DNA of 64,000 nt from Deltaproteobacteria bacterium (GTDB lineage: Bacteria > Desulfobacterota > B13-G15 > RBG-16-54-18), in NCBI GenBank assembly GCA_016927065.1, contig JAFGNJ010000015.1, positions 20,610-84,609 of the forward strand. The letters run 5' to 3'. Below the pieces are notes generated by a model. That model made no database searches. It saw nothing but the letters and a program-made list of their open reading frames with translations, and was not told where the DNA came from. Numbering within the stretch: the first letter of the stretch is position 1; every line of letters starts with the position of its first letter. This document shows positions 29,601 to 36,243 of the stretch, one piece after another. Both the position numbers and the translations under genes were made by a program.

Positions 29601-29695
29601 ACCTCAAAGGCAAAGGCCTTTATCACCTCCGCGCTTCCCGAGGAGTGACAACCGGTGCCGCCGCACACCAAGATATGAGAGCGAAATATCTTCAT
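26654..29695 (-). CDS. NuoF-type NADH/FMN subunit fused to a GltD-like NAD(P)H flavoprotein
   Basis: This 1013-residue fusion has four parts: a thioredoxin-like [2Fe-2S] domain (Cys11, 16, 48, 52); a NuoF core with the FMN/NADH motif GLRGRGGGGFPTG at 163-175, NADEGDPGAF and an SLBB-like region; the N3-type [4Fe-4S] ligands SCGKCVPC at 454-461 with Cys501; and a GltD/NfnB-like half with a Cys-rich linker (CQNTCPVE, CGRVCDHQCQGKC), an FAD site IAVVGGGPAG (633-642) and a second dinucleotide site RVAVVGGGNSAID. It can plausibly bind FMN, FAD and NAD(P)H. It lies 38 bp upstream of fdhA, so it is the electron-transfer partner of formate dehydrogenase; bifurcation is possible but not shown. Confidence 0.9.
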   Translation of the reverse strand: MKIFRSHILVCGGTGCHSSGSAEVIKAFAFEVEKRELKDEVQIVETGCNGFCALGPIVVVYPEGIIYMQVAPEDAAEIIEEHILKGRPVERLLYREPVTEEVIPYMNDIPFFGLQELRVLHNRGLIDAERIDEYIARDGYQGAAKALLEMTPEGIIEEVKKSGLRGRGGGGFPTGMKWQFASQSMGEVKYVLCNADEGDPGAFMDRSVLEADPHAVLEGMLIAAKAIGAHQGYIYCRAEYPLAVHRLNIAINQAREYGLLGDDIFGSGFSFDLEVYQGAGAFVCGEETALMASIEGRRGMPRPRPPFPAHQGLWRRPTVLNNVESYANIPQIIVQGGDWYASIGTETSKGTKVFALTGDVNNIGLVEVPMGTTIGTIIFDIGGGIPKGKRFKAAQLGGPSGGCIPVQHLNTPTDYEAITQIGAIMGSGGLIVMDEDTCMVDVARFFMDFCQDESCGKCVPCRVGTKKMLDILTDICEGRGKEGDIELLEEMAAVIKDSALCGLGQTAPNPVLSTIRYFRDEYEAHIRDKRCPASVCSALFTSPCQNTCPVEMDVPAYIALIRANRLDDAYKVLLKTNPFPSICGRVCDHQCQGKCRRGQLDEPIAIKHLKRYITDNASRPTVESIPVTRRERIAVVGGGPAGLTAARDLARRGYSVTVFEELPHLGGMLRYGIPEYRLPRAVLEREIDDIRALGVQFRTNTRVGKDIPFKDIRKEYAALYLAVGAHQSQRLRIDGEDLKGVYGGVEFLRQINLGNGAEVGKRVAVVGGGNSAIDAARSALRKGAQEVVLLYRRTRQDMPAQSDEVAAAEHEGVTIHFLVAPLEVIGVKGRVVGVRCQRMRLGAFDASGRRRPEPIEGSEFVLDVDMVIAAIGQVPDVSFLPKDIPVTKWNTIEVKGNGNGRTQTPAEGIFAGGDAVTGPATVIWAIAAGKEAADEIDAAIRQRNDEPPFQRPEEERIDIPQVIDEEVQEQPQARMLELEGSERVGSFAEVELGYTEEEALRESLRCLRCDMEL

Positions 29696-29722
29696 GCAGT
29701 CCCTTCCTCCCTCTGTTCTATG

Positions 29723-30097
29723 CTATTCCAGCCCCTTGGCCAGGGCGAACTGTCGCTGCACCTTCCCGTCGAGGATATGCTGCTTAAATACCTGCCGCAT
29801 CTTGTTCTCATCCATATACTCATAGGTGATCGGCTCTTCCCCTGCTACCTCTACCGTCACCAGGGGCTCCCTGCTACAGATCCCGATACACCCCGAGGTG
29901 GTCACCATGACGTCCTGGGTCCCCTCCTCCTCGATGGAGCTGACCAGGGCGTTGAGGACCTTCCGGGCCCCGGAGGCGATCCCGCAGGTCCCCATGTGAA
30001 CGGTGGCCTTCACCCGCTTCCCCCCCTCTCGCAGGGAGGTGGCCTTTTGCACTTCCTCTTTTATCTTTTTAAGATCCTCAACCTTTATCTTCGCCAT
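29723..30097 (-). CDS. Thioredoxin-like [2Fe-2S] ferredoxin subunit, HndB-like
   Basis: The 124-residue protein resembles HndB of NADP-reducing hydrogenases and the N-terminal domain of HydB/NuoF-type fusions. After a helical N-terminus it shows the ferredoxin Cys pattern MGTCGIASG...TTSGCIGICSREP, giving four Cys for one [2Fe-2S] cluster if an upstream Cys is counted. It sits 27 bp before the NuoF/GltD gene and 30 bp after nuoE, in the same operon. It would relay electrons within the formate dehydrogenase complex. Confidence 0.85.
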   Translation of the reverse strand: MAKIKVEDLKKIKEEVQKATSLREGGKRVKATVHMGTCGIASGARKVLNALVSSIEEEGTQDVMVTTSGCIGICSREPLVTVEVAGEEPITYEYMDENKMRQVFKQHILDGKVQRQFALAKGLE

Positions 30098-30127
30098 TGC
30101 TCCCTCCTTGCCTGCATAGGCGATGGC

Positions 30128-30634
30128 CTACTCGTATCGTTCCAGCATCTCGCGCAACTTGCGCTCCTTTACTTGTTTGTAGGTATCCTCGTCCACCACG
30201 ATCACGGGGGCGAGGCCGCAGGCCCCCAGACAGCGGATGGTCTCGAGGGAAAATTTCCGATCGGGGGTGGTATCCCCGGCCTCGATGCCCAGCTCCTGCG
30301 TCAAGCGGTCGAGATTCCTCTTCCCTCCCCGCACATAACAGGCGGTCCCCAGACAGAGGCGAATGGTGTGCCTCCCACGGGGGACCATGGTAAAAAATGA
30401 ATAAAAGGTCACCACACCGAAGACCTGACTCTGGGGGAGGTTGAGCCCGTGGGCAACGCGCTGCTGGATCTCGTTGGGGAGATACCCTAACACCCCTTGA
30501 ATCTCCTCTAAGACGGGGATGAGGGATCCGGCTTTCCCCTTATACTTCTCTATGATGGCATCTACCTGCTGGAGCTGCTCCTGGGAAAATTCCTCAAGCA
30601 ATGCATCCGAGACTCTTGCTTCCTCAAAACCCAT
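30128..30634 (-). CDS. nuoE: NuoE/HndA-type [2Fe-2S] subunit of the formate dehydrogenase complex
   Basis: The 168-residue protein has the helical N-terminal domain (PVLEEIQGVLGYLPNEIQQRVA) and the thioredoxin-like domain with CLGTACYVRGG and CLGACGLAP, the four Cys of the NuoE [2Fe-2S] cluster. I start at the ATG at 30634, directly behind AAGGAGG; the frame is open further upstream but lacks family likeness there. It is the first gene after a 234-bp gap and probably starts a transcript nuoE - hndB-like - nuoF/gltD - fdhA. It belongs to this complex and not to the nuo operon, which has no nuoE. Confidence 0.9.
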   Translation of the reverse strand: MGFEEARVSDALLEEFSQEQLQQVDAIIEKYKGKAGSLIPVLEEIQGVLGYLPNEIQQRVAHGLNLPQSQVFGVVTFYSFFTMVPRGRHTIRLCLGTACYVRGGKRNLDRLTQELGIEAGDTTPDRKFSLETIRCLGACGLAPVIVVDEDTYKQVKERKLREMLERYE

Positions 30635-30793
30635 GGTCTTCCTCCTTACGTAGGGTGATTCACATTGATAGCCGGAGAGGAAAAATGGTACGGGATTCAC
30701 GCTGAACGTAACAAGACATAGCTCTAGATGTAGCTGTCGCTTCTTCTCCTCCCCTTGTTCTTCACTTTATAACTACTTACAAAAAATGGAAAT

Positions 30794-30813
30794 TTATCTC
30801 ATTTTTGAGATAA
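30794..30813. promoter_or_regulatory. Perfect palindrome upstream of nuoE, candidate operator
   Basis: TTATCTCA and TGAGATAA flank a TTTT spacer, a perfect 8-bp inverted repeat in an otherwise non-coding 234-bp gap. On the minus strand a TATAAA box follows about 25 bp downstream with no good -35 box, so an activator or repressor at the palindrome could set expression of the nuoE-fdhA genes. Confidence 0.5.
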
Positions 30814-30868
30814 GATCAAGGTAAAATAAGGGGCCGATAGACACGAACCATTCGTGCCGCAAACGCCA

Positions 30869-31417
30869 CTAAAAAAAATGCCCTAGTTCTGCTAATCCCT
30901 TCTTGATCTCATCCCTGATAAAGGGGACCACCTTTGGATGATCTATGGGGACATCTTCCAACTCCCCCTTGAACTCCGTGGTATCGAAACAAAATGCCTT
31001 ATCCCCTTTGCGGTGCACATACTGAAAGTCCAGAGAGGGATTGGCCACGATGAGGGCTACCAGTGTACTGGCCATGTCCCCCAGGGGTTTGCGATCGATA
31101 TGACCGTAGCGAAAATTCGCCCGAACGAGGGTCCCTTTACCGTGCTCGGACTGGACCTGGAGATCACCCTCGCACGCCCGAGCCGCCTGCTGCAGCAGGG
31201 ATAATCCGAGACCGACCCGACGGGTCGTGCGGGTGGTAAAAAAGGGGTCAAGCACCTTTCCTAAAAGATGGCGTGGTATCCCTACACCATCATCCTCAAT
31301 CTCCACGATCATCTGGTCCTTTTCCAGGTCCTCGGTAATCCGTATCGCCACCTGCGATGCCTTGGAGGCGATGGCGTTTTCCACGATATCGAGTATGTGC
31401 AAAGAGAGGTCCTGCAT
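30869..31417 (-). CDS. HATPase-domain protein of the FDH regulator cluster
   Basis: The 182-residue protein has a GHKL ATP-binding fold with N box LDIVENAIASKA, G1 box DDGVGIP and G2 box RRVGLGLSL. No phospho-acceptor His domain or sensor domain is present, so it is not a complete histidine kinase. The C-terminal third (FDTTEFKGELEDVPIDHPKV) is not recognised. Related short ATPases occur beside HydABC/Hnd-type hydrogenase genes together with DRTGG and PHP proteins. It ends 235 bp before nuoE and starts 7 bp after the PHP gene stop. Confidence 0.8.
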   Translation of the reverse strand: MQDLSLHILDIVENAIASKASQVAIRITEDLEKDQMIVEIEDDGVGIPRHLLGKVLDPFFTTRTTRRVGLGLSLLQQAARACEGDLQVQSEHGKGTLVRANFRYGHIDRKPLGDMASTLVALIVANPSLDFQYVHRKGDKAFCFDTTEFKGELEDVPIDHPKVVPFIRDEIKKGLAELGHFF

Positions 31418-31423
31418 ATACAG

Positions 31424-32152
31424 TTATGATAACCCCTCTACCCGGCGCCCCTCCTCACCCCGCAGCCCCTGCTGGATCTCCGCTATCGTAGGGGCCCCCA
31501 GGAGGAAAAGGGTCTTTTTGCTCCCGATATCTCGTAAAAAATGGGAGTCAGAGGCGGTCACCACTGCATATCCTTCCGGAGCCTCCCCCACATGACTTCT
31601 AGTAATCTCCACGGCGGCAATGGGGAGTTCCGGCGGGATATACCCGAGCTGATTGATTATACTGAAGGCCTCCCGATCCACATGAGCGGGGATACAGATC
31701 CCCCCCCGATCACCAACACCCCTCACGACCTCCTCTACAGAGAGATCGAGGGAGTTGATCAGCAATTTTTCTTCAAAGCGCAGGACATATCCTTCTTTAT
31801 CAACAATTGGTTGATAGCCAAAAATCTCAGGGTCATTGCGCACGTCGGGGAGGTGCTGGTAGATAAAAGTATCCCACTCCTCAAGGACCTCCACGCTCTC
31901 AAAAAATGAGAGGAGGTGAACCTCCTCTCTGCTCTGAACCTCCATTCCGGGGATGACGGTGAGTGGAAGATCAGCCGCCGCTGCCGTCACCGCGGATACG
32001 TTCTTGCCCGAATTGTGATCGGTAACAGCGATGATGTCCACTGATGCCTCGATTGCCGTGCGCACGATGTTTTTCGGCGACATCTCCTCATCCGCACAGG
32101 GAGAAAGACAAGTGTGGACATGGAGATCTGCGGCATAAACCCTCACCATCAC
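31424..32152 (-). CDS. PHP-domain metal-dependent phosphoesterase-like protein
   Basis: The 242-residue protein carries the PHP motif DLHVHTCLSPCADEEMSP near the N-terminus, TDHNSG, an IPGMEV segment with a metal-ligand Glu, PAHVDR, and ASDSH near the C-terminus: all four PHP metal-binding motifs. A phosphoesterase role is inferred from the family; no substrate is known. It overlaps the DRTGG gene by 4 bp (ATGA), so both are translated from one message. This gene type is a regular companion of hydrogenase-linked HATPase/DRTGG genes. Confidence 0.85.
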   Translation of the reverse strand: MMVRVYAADLHVHTCLSPCADEEMSPKNIVRTAIEASVDIIAVTDHNSGKNVSAVTAAAADLPLTVIPGMEVQSREEVHLLSFFESVEVLEEWDTFIYQHLPDVRNDPEIFGYQPIVDKEGYVLRFEEKLLINSLDLSVEEVVRGVGDRGGICIPAHVDREAFSIINQLGYIPPELPIAAVEITRSHVGEAPEGYAVVTASDSHFLRDIGSKKTLFLLGAPTIAEIQQGLRGEEGRRVEGLS

Positions 32153-32493
32153 CCTTGGCTATTGATACCGAGACGAGAGAGTCTACCCACGACCTCAAAG
32201 GTCGGCAAGGAGGTACACAGAAGGGGTATTTTTTCCTCATCGGCACGCTGCACGGTTTCGGTATCGGGTTTCCTGCCGTTGGCCAAAATAATCCCGGCCA
32301 AGTCCCGTAGCGTGGCCACCGCCACGATGTTCGGATGTCCTTGGATGGTCACCCATACATCCCCCTCCCGGCTGTTGGCCATGACATCACTGAGTAGGTC
32401 GCTAACATATCCCCCTTTTACTTCTCTGTCGAGCCTACCCTGGGCGGTCTCGACAGTGAGCGCAAGCTCCTCGATAATTTTTGCAAGTTTCAT
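32149..32493 (-). CDS. DRTGG-domain protein (first copy in cluster)
   Basis: This 114-residue protein resembles the stand-alone DRTGG domain found in phosphotransacetylase N-termini and HPr kinase-like proteins. Visible features are the segment DREVKGGYVSDLLSDVMANSREGDVWVT and the later LRDLAGIILANGRKPDTETV. It has no membrane segment. It overlaps both neighbours by 4 bp (PHP downstream, the [FeFe]-like gene upstream). A ligand- or nucleotide-sensing role is only inferred from the family. A second, diverged copy is at 34292-34648. Confidence 0.8.
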   Translation of the reverse strand: MKLAKIIEELALTVETAQGRLDREVKGGYVSDLLSDVMANSREGDVWVTIQGHPNIVAVATLRDLAGIILANGRKPDTETVQRADEEKIPLLCTSLPTFEVVGRLSRLGINSQG

Positions 32494-33836
32494 TTCCCCC
32501 TCTTAGGCAGGGAATGGGGTCTCTTCTCCGACCACTGCATGACCTCTTGTGCTAAGTCTTTGACCCCCTCCCGCCATTTGAAGATGCAATCGGTTATCTC
32601 CGCCCTCCCCTGCACTACGTCATCGGCCAAGGCACGGCAGTTGGGAACACCGCAAGCCCCACAATCCAAACCGGGCAGGGAGGCGTGGATCTCATCCCGC
32701 AACTTCATCTTCTCCACGGCCTTGAGAGGATCGGGATCCAAGCGGCTGGAAAAGGGTTTCGGCTTCAACCCCTTTTCAAAGAAGTAATACCCCTCTTTGA
32801 AAAGTTTCACTACCTCCTCCCGGTTTACAATCGATTCCTTCTCATTTCTGAGCATCAGCTTCCGAATTCTTCCCCTTGACACATAGCGGTCAGCCACTGT
32901 CAAGGCCCCTCCAACGCACCCCTCGGGACAGGCCCTAGCCTCGACGAACTCTACGTTACGCAGCTTGCCGTTCTCGATCTCATCAAGGACATTGATGACA
33001 TTCTTAATCCCATCAACCACAATACTCTCCTTGTCACCTTGCAGCCACCGTCGTGGCTCCAACTCCCTAATCTCCCCGCCCTTTACCGCCCATCCGATGC
33101 CTGCGCCGGTGGCCTTCTGCAGATCTTCTGTTTCGTTCACCTCTCTCAAGGCTGTTAACAATTCTCCGTATATGTCCGAGATGGATATGACCCCATCGAT
33201 GTATGATCGTTCCTTTGTCTCCGTCTTTGCCACCGCCACCATCTTGGCCGGGCAGGGTACCAGGAAGAAGATCCCTAATTCTTCTTCCTGCACCCCCAGT
33301 TCCTTGGCCTTCTGCTTCCTGATGCCTTTGGCCACAATCTCAGCGGGGAGGTCAATGGGGTTGATTTGATCAACGAAATTGGGAAACCTGATTTGGATCA
33401 ATCTGATGATGGCTGGGCAGAGTGAGGAAATAAGGGGATACGGGCCTCGATACTCCTTGAGGTATTCCTGGGTGGCTATACTGGCCTCCTCAGCCCCTAC
33501 CGCCTCCTCATAGACATCGTCAAAACCGAGGGCCTTGAGGGCGCAGAGAATTCTGTTAGGAACATCCTCCCCAGGGAATTGGGAATAGATAGTGGAGCTC
33601 GGAATACAAATGGTGCGTTTATACCGCTTCAGATCTTCCAGACCATGGGTCCTGGACGTGATGGCGTGCTCAGGGCAATCTCGAAAGCATTTACCGCAAT
33701 AGATGCATCGATCAGTAATGATTCTGGCCTTCCCTTCAAAGATTCTGACGGCCTCGGTGCGGCAGGACATAATGCAGTTGACACACCCCTGACATTTGTC
33801 CTCATCGATGGTAATGATCCCATATGATCGTTTCAT
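32490..33836 (-). CDS. [FeFe]-hydrogenase-like iron-sulfur protein, probably not a catalytic hydrogenase
   Basis: The 448-residue protein starts with two ferredoxin [4Fe-4S] motifs (Cys15-25 and Cys44-54), continues into a [FeFe]-hydrogenase large-subunit-like domain, and ends with a further 4Fe-4S motif (GLDCGACGVPNCRALADD). In the H-cluster region the four cubane ligands remain (Cys140, Cys195, Cys303, Cys307), but motif L1 reads SSLCPAI, so the proton-transfer Cys of TSCCPxW is Leu139, and L2 (VPCPAKMVA) lacks the usual Lys-Glu end. This fits the sensory or regulatory group of hydrogenase-like proteins found beside HATPase/DRTGG genes. It overlaps both neighbouring genes by 4 bp. Confidence 0.85.
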   Translation of the reverse strand: MKRSYGIITIDEDKCQGCVNCIMSCRTEAVRIFEGKARIITDRCIYCGKCFRDCPEHAITSRTHGLEDLKRYKRTICIPSSTIYSQFPGEDVPNRILCALKALGFDDVYEEAVGAEEASIATQEYLKEYRGPYPLISSLCPAIIRLIQIRFPNFVDQINPIDLPAEIVAKGIRKQKAKELGVQEEELGIFFLVPCPAKMVAVAKTETKERSYIDGVISISDIYGELLTALREVNETEDLQKATGAGIGWAVKGGEIRELEPRRWLQGDKESIVVDGIKNVINVLDEIENGKLRNVEFVEARACPEGCVGGALTVADRYVSRGRIRKLMLRNEKESIVNREEVVKLFKEGYYFFEKGLKPKPFSSRLDPDPLKAVEKMKLRDEIHASLPGLDCGACGVPNCRALADDVVQGRAEITDCIFKWREGVKDLAQEVMQWSEKRPHSLPKRGK

Positions 33837-34288
33837 TCTGATCTTTCTTTTGAGGGTGGGGTCCTAATGAGCATCTCTACCACCGTCCCCTCGCCCACCG
33901 TGGAGCTGATGTCCAACTCATCGGTGTTCTTTTTCATATTAGGGAGCCCCATCCCCGCTCCAAACCCCATCTCCCTAATCTCAAGAGGGGCTGTAGAGTA
34001 TCCTTCCTGCATGGCCAAGTCGATATCGGGTATGCCAGGCCCTTTATCCTGTACCACAATCCGCAGCGTCTCGGGAAGGATGGCAAAGTGCAATGTCCCT
34101 TTCTCCGCATGACAGACCACATTCATCTCCGCCTCATAGGAGGCGATGGCCACCCCCCGCACGAAGTCCGGATCGAACCCGAGCTCTTTCATGATCTCCT
34201 TGACCTTGCTCGAGACCTTACCGGCATTCCTAAAGTCCTTTCCCTCGATCTCATAATCCCACTCGAGTACGCGCTCTTCCATCAACAC
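33833..34288 (-). CDS. RsbW-like anti-sigma/serine kinase HATPase protein
   Basis: The 151-residue GHKL protein has an N box (YEAEMNVVCHAE), G1 box (VQDKGPGIPD) and G2 box (MGFGAGMGLPNMK), the compact form seen in anti-sigma-factor kinases. No sigma factor or anti-anti-sigma gene is next to it, so the target is unknown; the adjacent [FeFe]-like protein, overlapping by 4 bp, may be the sensor input. The start could be the ATG at 34288 or the one 6 bp further in. Confidence 0.82.
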   Translation of the reverse strand: MLMEERVLEWDYEIEGKDFRNAGKVSSKVKEIMKELGFDPDFVRGVAIASYEAEMNVVCHAEKGTLHFAILPETLRIVVQDKGPGIPDIDLAMQEGYSTAPLEIREMGFGAGMGLPNMKKNTDELDISSTVGEGTVVEMLIRTPPSKERSE

Positions 34289-34291
34289 TGC

Positions 34292-34648
34292 TCACCAGAT
34301 GGTCCCCGAACTCCCAGTCAGTCCTCTCATGGCCAGCCTGGCGCAGGCCTCAAACAGAAAAAGATTCGTCGTCAATAAAAGAATACCCTTTTGCTGAGCC
34401 AAAGCAATGGTCTTTGCATCCGGCCGTTTGCCATGGATAAAGGTGATGGCCTTAATATCAACCATTTCCGCCGTCCTAATCACCTGGGAGTTGATCAACC
34501 CCGTCAGCAAAAGCTCCCCCCCAATGCTTTGGGACAAGACGTCGCTCATCAGATCAGCGGCCTCCGCCGTCTCGATCTCGAGCTGAAGATCAACAGGCTC
34601 CCACAACAATTCAGCCTCTAATATCCCCTTAATCTCCCAGAGTTGCAT
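34292..34648 (-). CDS. DRTGG-domain protein (second copy, first gene of regulator cluster)
   Basis: The 118-residue protein aligns by eye to the 32149-32493 product: SDVLSQSIGGELLLTGLINSQ and AITFIHGKRPDAKTIALAQQKGILLLTT match SDVMANSREGDVWVTIQGH and IILANGRKPDTETVQRADEEKIPLLCT. It opens the six-gene regulator run that ends at 30869. The ATG has no ribosome site but lies 14 bp past a promoter -10 box, so initiation on a very short leader is likely. Confidence 0.78.
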   Translation of the reverse strand: MQLWEIKGILEAELLWEPVDLQLEIETAEAADLMSDVLSQSIGGELLLTGLINSQVIRTAEMVDIKAITFIHGKRPDAKTIALAQQKGILLLTTNLFLFEACARLAMRGLTGSSGTIW

Positions 34649-34662
34649 AACAATCTATAGAT

Positions 34663-34691
34663 ACACTACCCCACCCCTCTCCCCCTGTCAA
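34663..34691 (-). promoter_or_regulatory. Candidate promoter of the DRTGG/HATPase regulator run
   Basis: On the minus strand TTGACA (34686-34691) is followed after exactly 17 bp of G-rich spacer by TAGTGT (34663-34668). The -10 box is poor. Readthrough from nuoN, 121 bp upstream, is an alternative. Confidence 0.4.
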
Positions 34692-34769
34692 CGAGGTGGA
34701 ATCAAGAATGCAATGGGTTTGTCTCACGTTACGAGGTAAAGAGATAGCGAGGAATGTAGAACATTTCCT

Positions 34770-36236
34770 TCATAATAAGAATTCGATGGACCGCCGGGCG
34801 AGGGACAAAAATGCCGAGGGCAAAATCCCGATATGCAGCACACCCCAGACCGATATAATGACTGCCAGTACAGCAGCGGGGGAAAAGCCTCCGATAGTCA
34901 GCTCCTTCTCCGGTTCCCGGAAGTACATGTATATGAGCACCCTGAGGTAATAATAGGCGGCGACAGCGCTATTCAAGACCCCAATGACGGCCAACCAGTA
35001 ATAGTTGGCCTTCACAGCCGCGCTGAAGACGTAGAACTTTGCCATAAAACCGGCCGTGGGCGGCACCCCTGCCAGAGAGAACATAAAGATTGCCATAGCA
35101 ACTGCCAAGAGGGGGTGACCAAAACCAAGCCCCGCATAATCGCTGATCAGGGTATTCTCCTCCCCCTTTTTCCCCAGCAGGATCACTACGGTAAAGGCCC
35201 CGAGGTTCATAAAGCAATAGGCCAAGAGATAAAAAAGGATGCTCGATTGGCCCAGTTCGTTGCCGGCCACAAAGGCCACCAGGATATAGCCCGCGTGGGC
35301 GATGCTGGAGTAGGCGAGCATTCTCTTGATATTGTCTTGGGAAAGAGCGATGATGTTTCCCACCGTCATAGTGGCGACTGCCAAACCCCACATGATCTCC
35401 GTCCAGTAGGGCTGCAGTGATGGCAGGGCAAAGAAGAAGACACGCACAAAGGCGGCGAACCCCGCCGCCTTGACCCCCGTGGCCATGAAGGCCGTAACGG
35501 ACGTGGGAGCACCCTCATAGACGTCCGGTGTCCACATGTGAAAAGGGACCAAAGCGATCTTGAATCCGAACCCCACGATGAGCAAGGCAAGACCCGTAAT
35601 GAGGATAGGAAGGCCGTTGATCCACGTCCGCTCTGCCAGAATCCGGCCAATCCCGCCCAAGTCCAGGGTGCCGGTCGAGGCATAGGTCAGGGCGATGCCG
35701 TACAGCAGAAAGGCCGAGGCGAAGGCCCCCAATAAAAAGTACTTGAAGGCCGCCTCCACCGACCTCACATCGTCACGCATGATACCGGCCAAGATATAAA
35801 TGGAGATGGACATCACCTCCAATCCCAAAAAGATGATGAGGAGGTTGGCCCCCGAGGCCATCAACATCATACCCACAGCGGCGAAAAAGACCAAGACGTA
35901 GTATTCTCCGAAGTCTATCCCTTCCCGTTTGACATATGCGAGGGAGATCAAGACGGTCAACAGGACAATTATCAGTATCATAACCTTAAAAAATAAGGAG
36001 AAGGGATCAATCCTTACCATGTCGCTGAAGGCACTCGCCTCTATCCCCATCTCCCAATACAAGGAGACAAAGGCCACGATCACCCCTACAAGGGCGGTAT
36101 AACCAAGGAAACCCTTCCGCTCGGATCGTATAAAGGCGCTCATGAGTAATATCAAGAGGGCAAAGCCGGCCAACACCAATTCCGGGGCGACCACCAGAAG
36201 GTCCGCTTTCGAAAACTGAACCTGAAAGAACTCCAT
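34770..36236 (-). CDS. nuoN: NADH-quinone oxidoreductase subunit N
   Basis: NuoN is one of three antiporter-like, ion-pumping membrane subunits of complex I. The 488-residue chain shows about 14 membrane spans and the family's conserved Lys/Glu positions within spans (for example LGLEVMSISIYIL and FKIALVPFHMWTPDVYEGAPTSVTAFMA). The ATG follows GGAGTAGGAGAGAG. It is the last gene of the nuo operon, 7 bp after nuoM. Confidence 0.95.
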   Translation of the reverse strand: MEFFQVQFSKADLLVVAPELVLAGFALLILLMSAFIRSERKGFLGYTALVGVIVAFVSLYWEMGIEASAFSDMVRIDPFSLFFKVMILIIVLLTVLISLAYVKREGIDFGEYYVLVFFAAVGMMLMASGANLLIIFLGLEVMSISIYILAGIMRDDVRSVEAAFKYFLLGAFASAFLLYGIALTYASTGTLDLGGIGRILAERTWINGLPILITGLALLIVGFGFKIALVPFHMWTPDVYEGAPTSVTAFMATGVKAAGFAAFVRVFFFALPSLQPYWTEIMWGLAVATMTVGNIIALSQDNIKRMLAYSSIAHAGYILVAFVAGNELGQSSILFYLLAYCFMNLGAFTVVILLGKKGEENTLISDYAGLGFGHPLLAVAMAIFMFSLAGVPPTAGFMAKFYVFSAAVKANYYWLAVIGVLNSAVAAYYYLRVLIYMYFREPEKELTIGGFSPAAVLAVIISVWGVLHIGILPSAFLSLARRSIEFLL

Positions 36237-36243
36237 CTCTCTC

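Noticed and set aside
29054..30400. A 448-codon open frame on the plus strand
   Set aside because: Antisense to the NuoF/GltD, HndB-like and nuoE genes, which have clear motifs.
32490..33836. Catalytic [FeFe]-hydrogenase
   Set aside because: The proton-transfer Cys and the L2 Lys-Glu end are not conserved, so a non-catalytic role is more likely.
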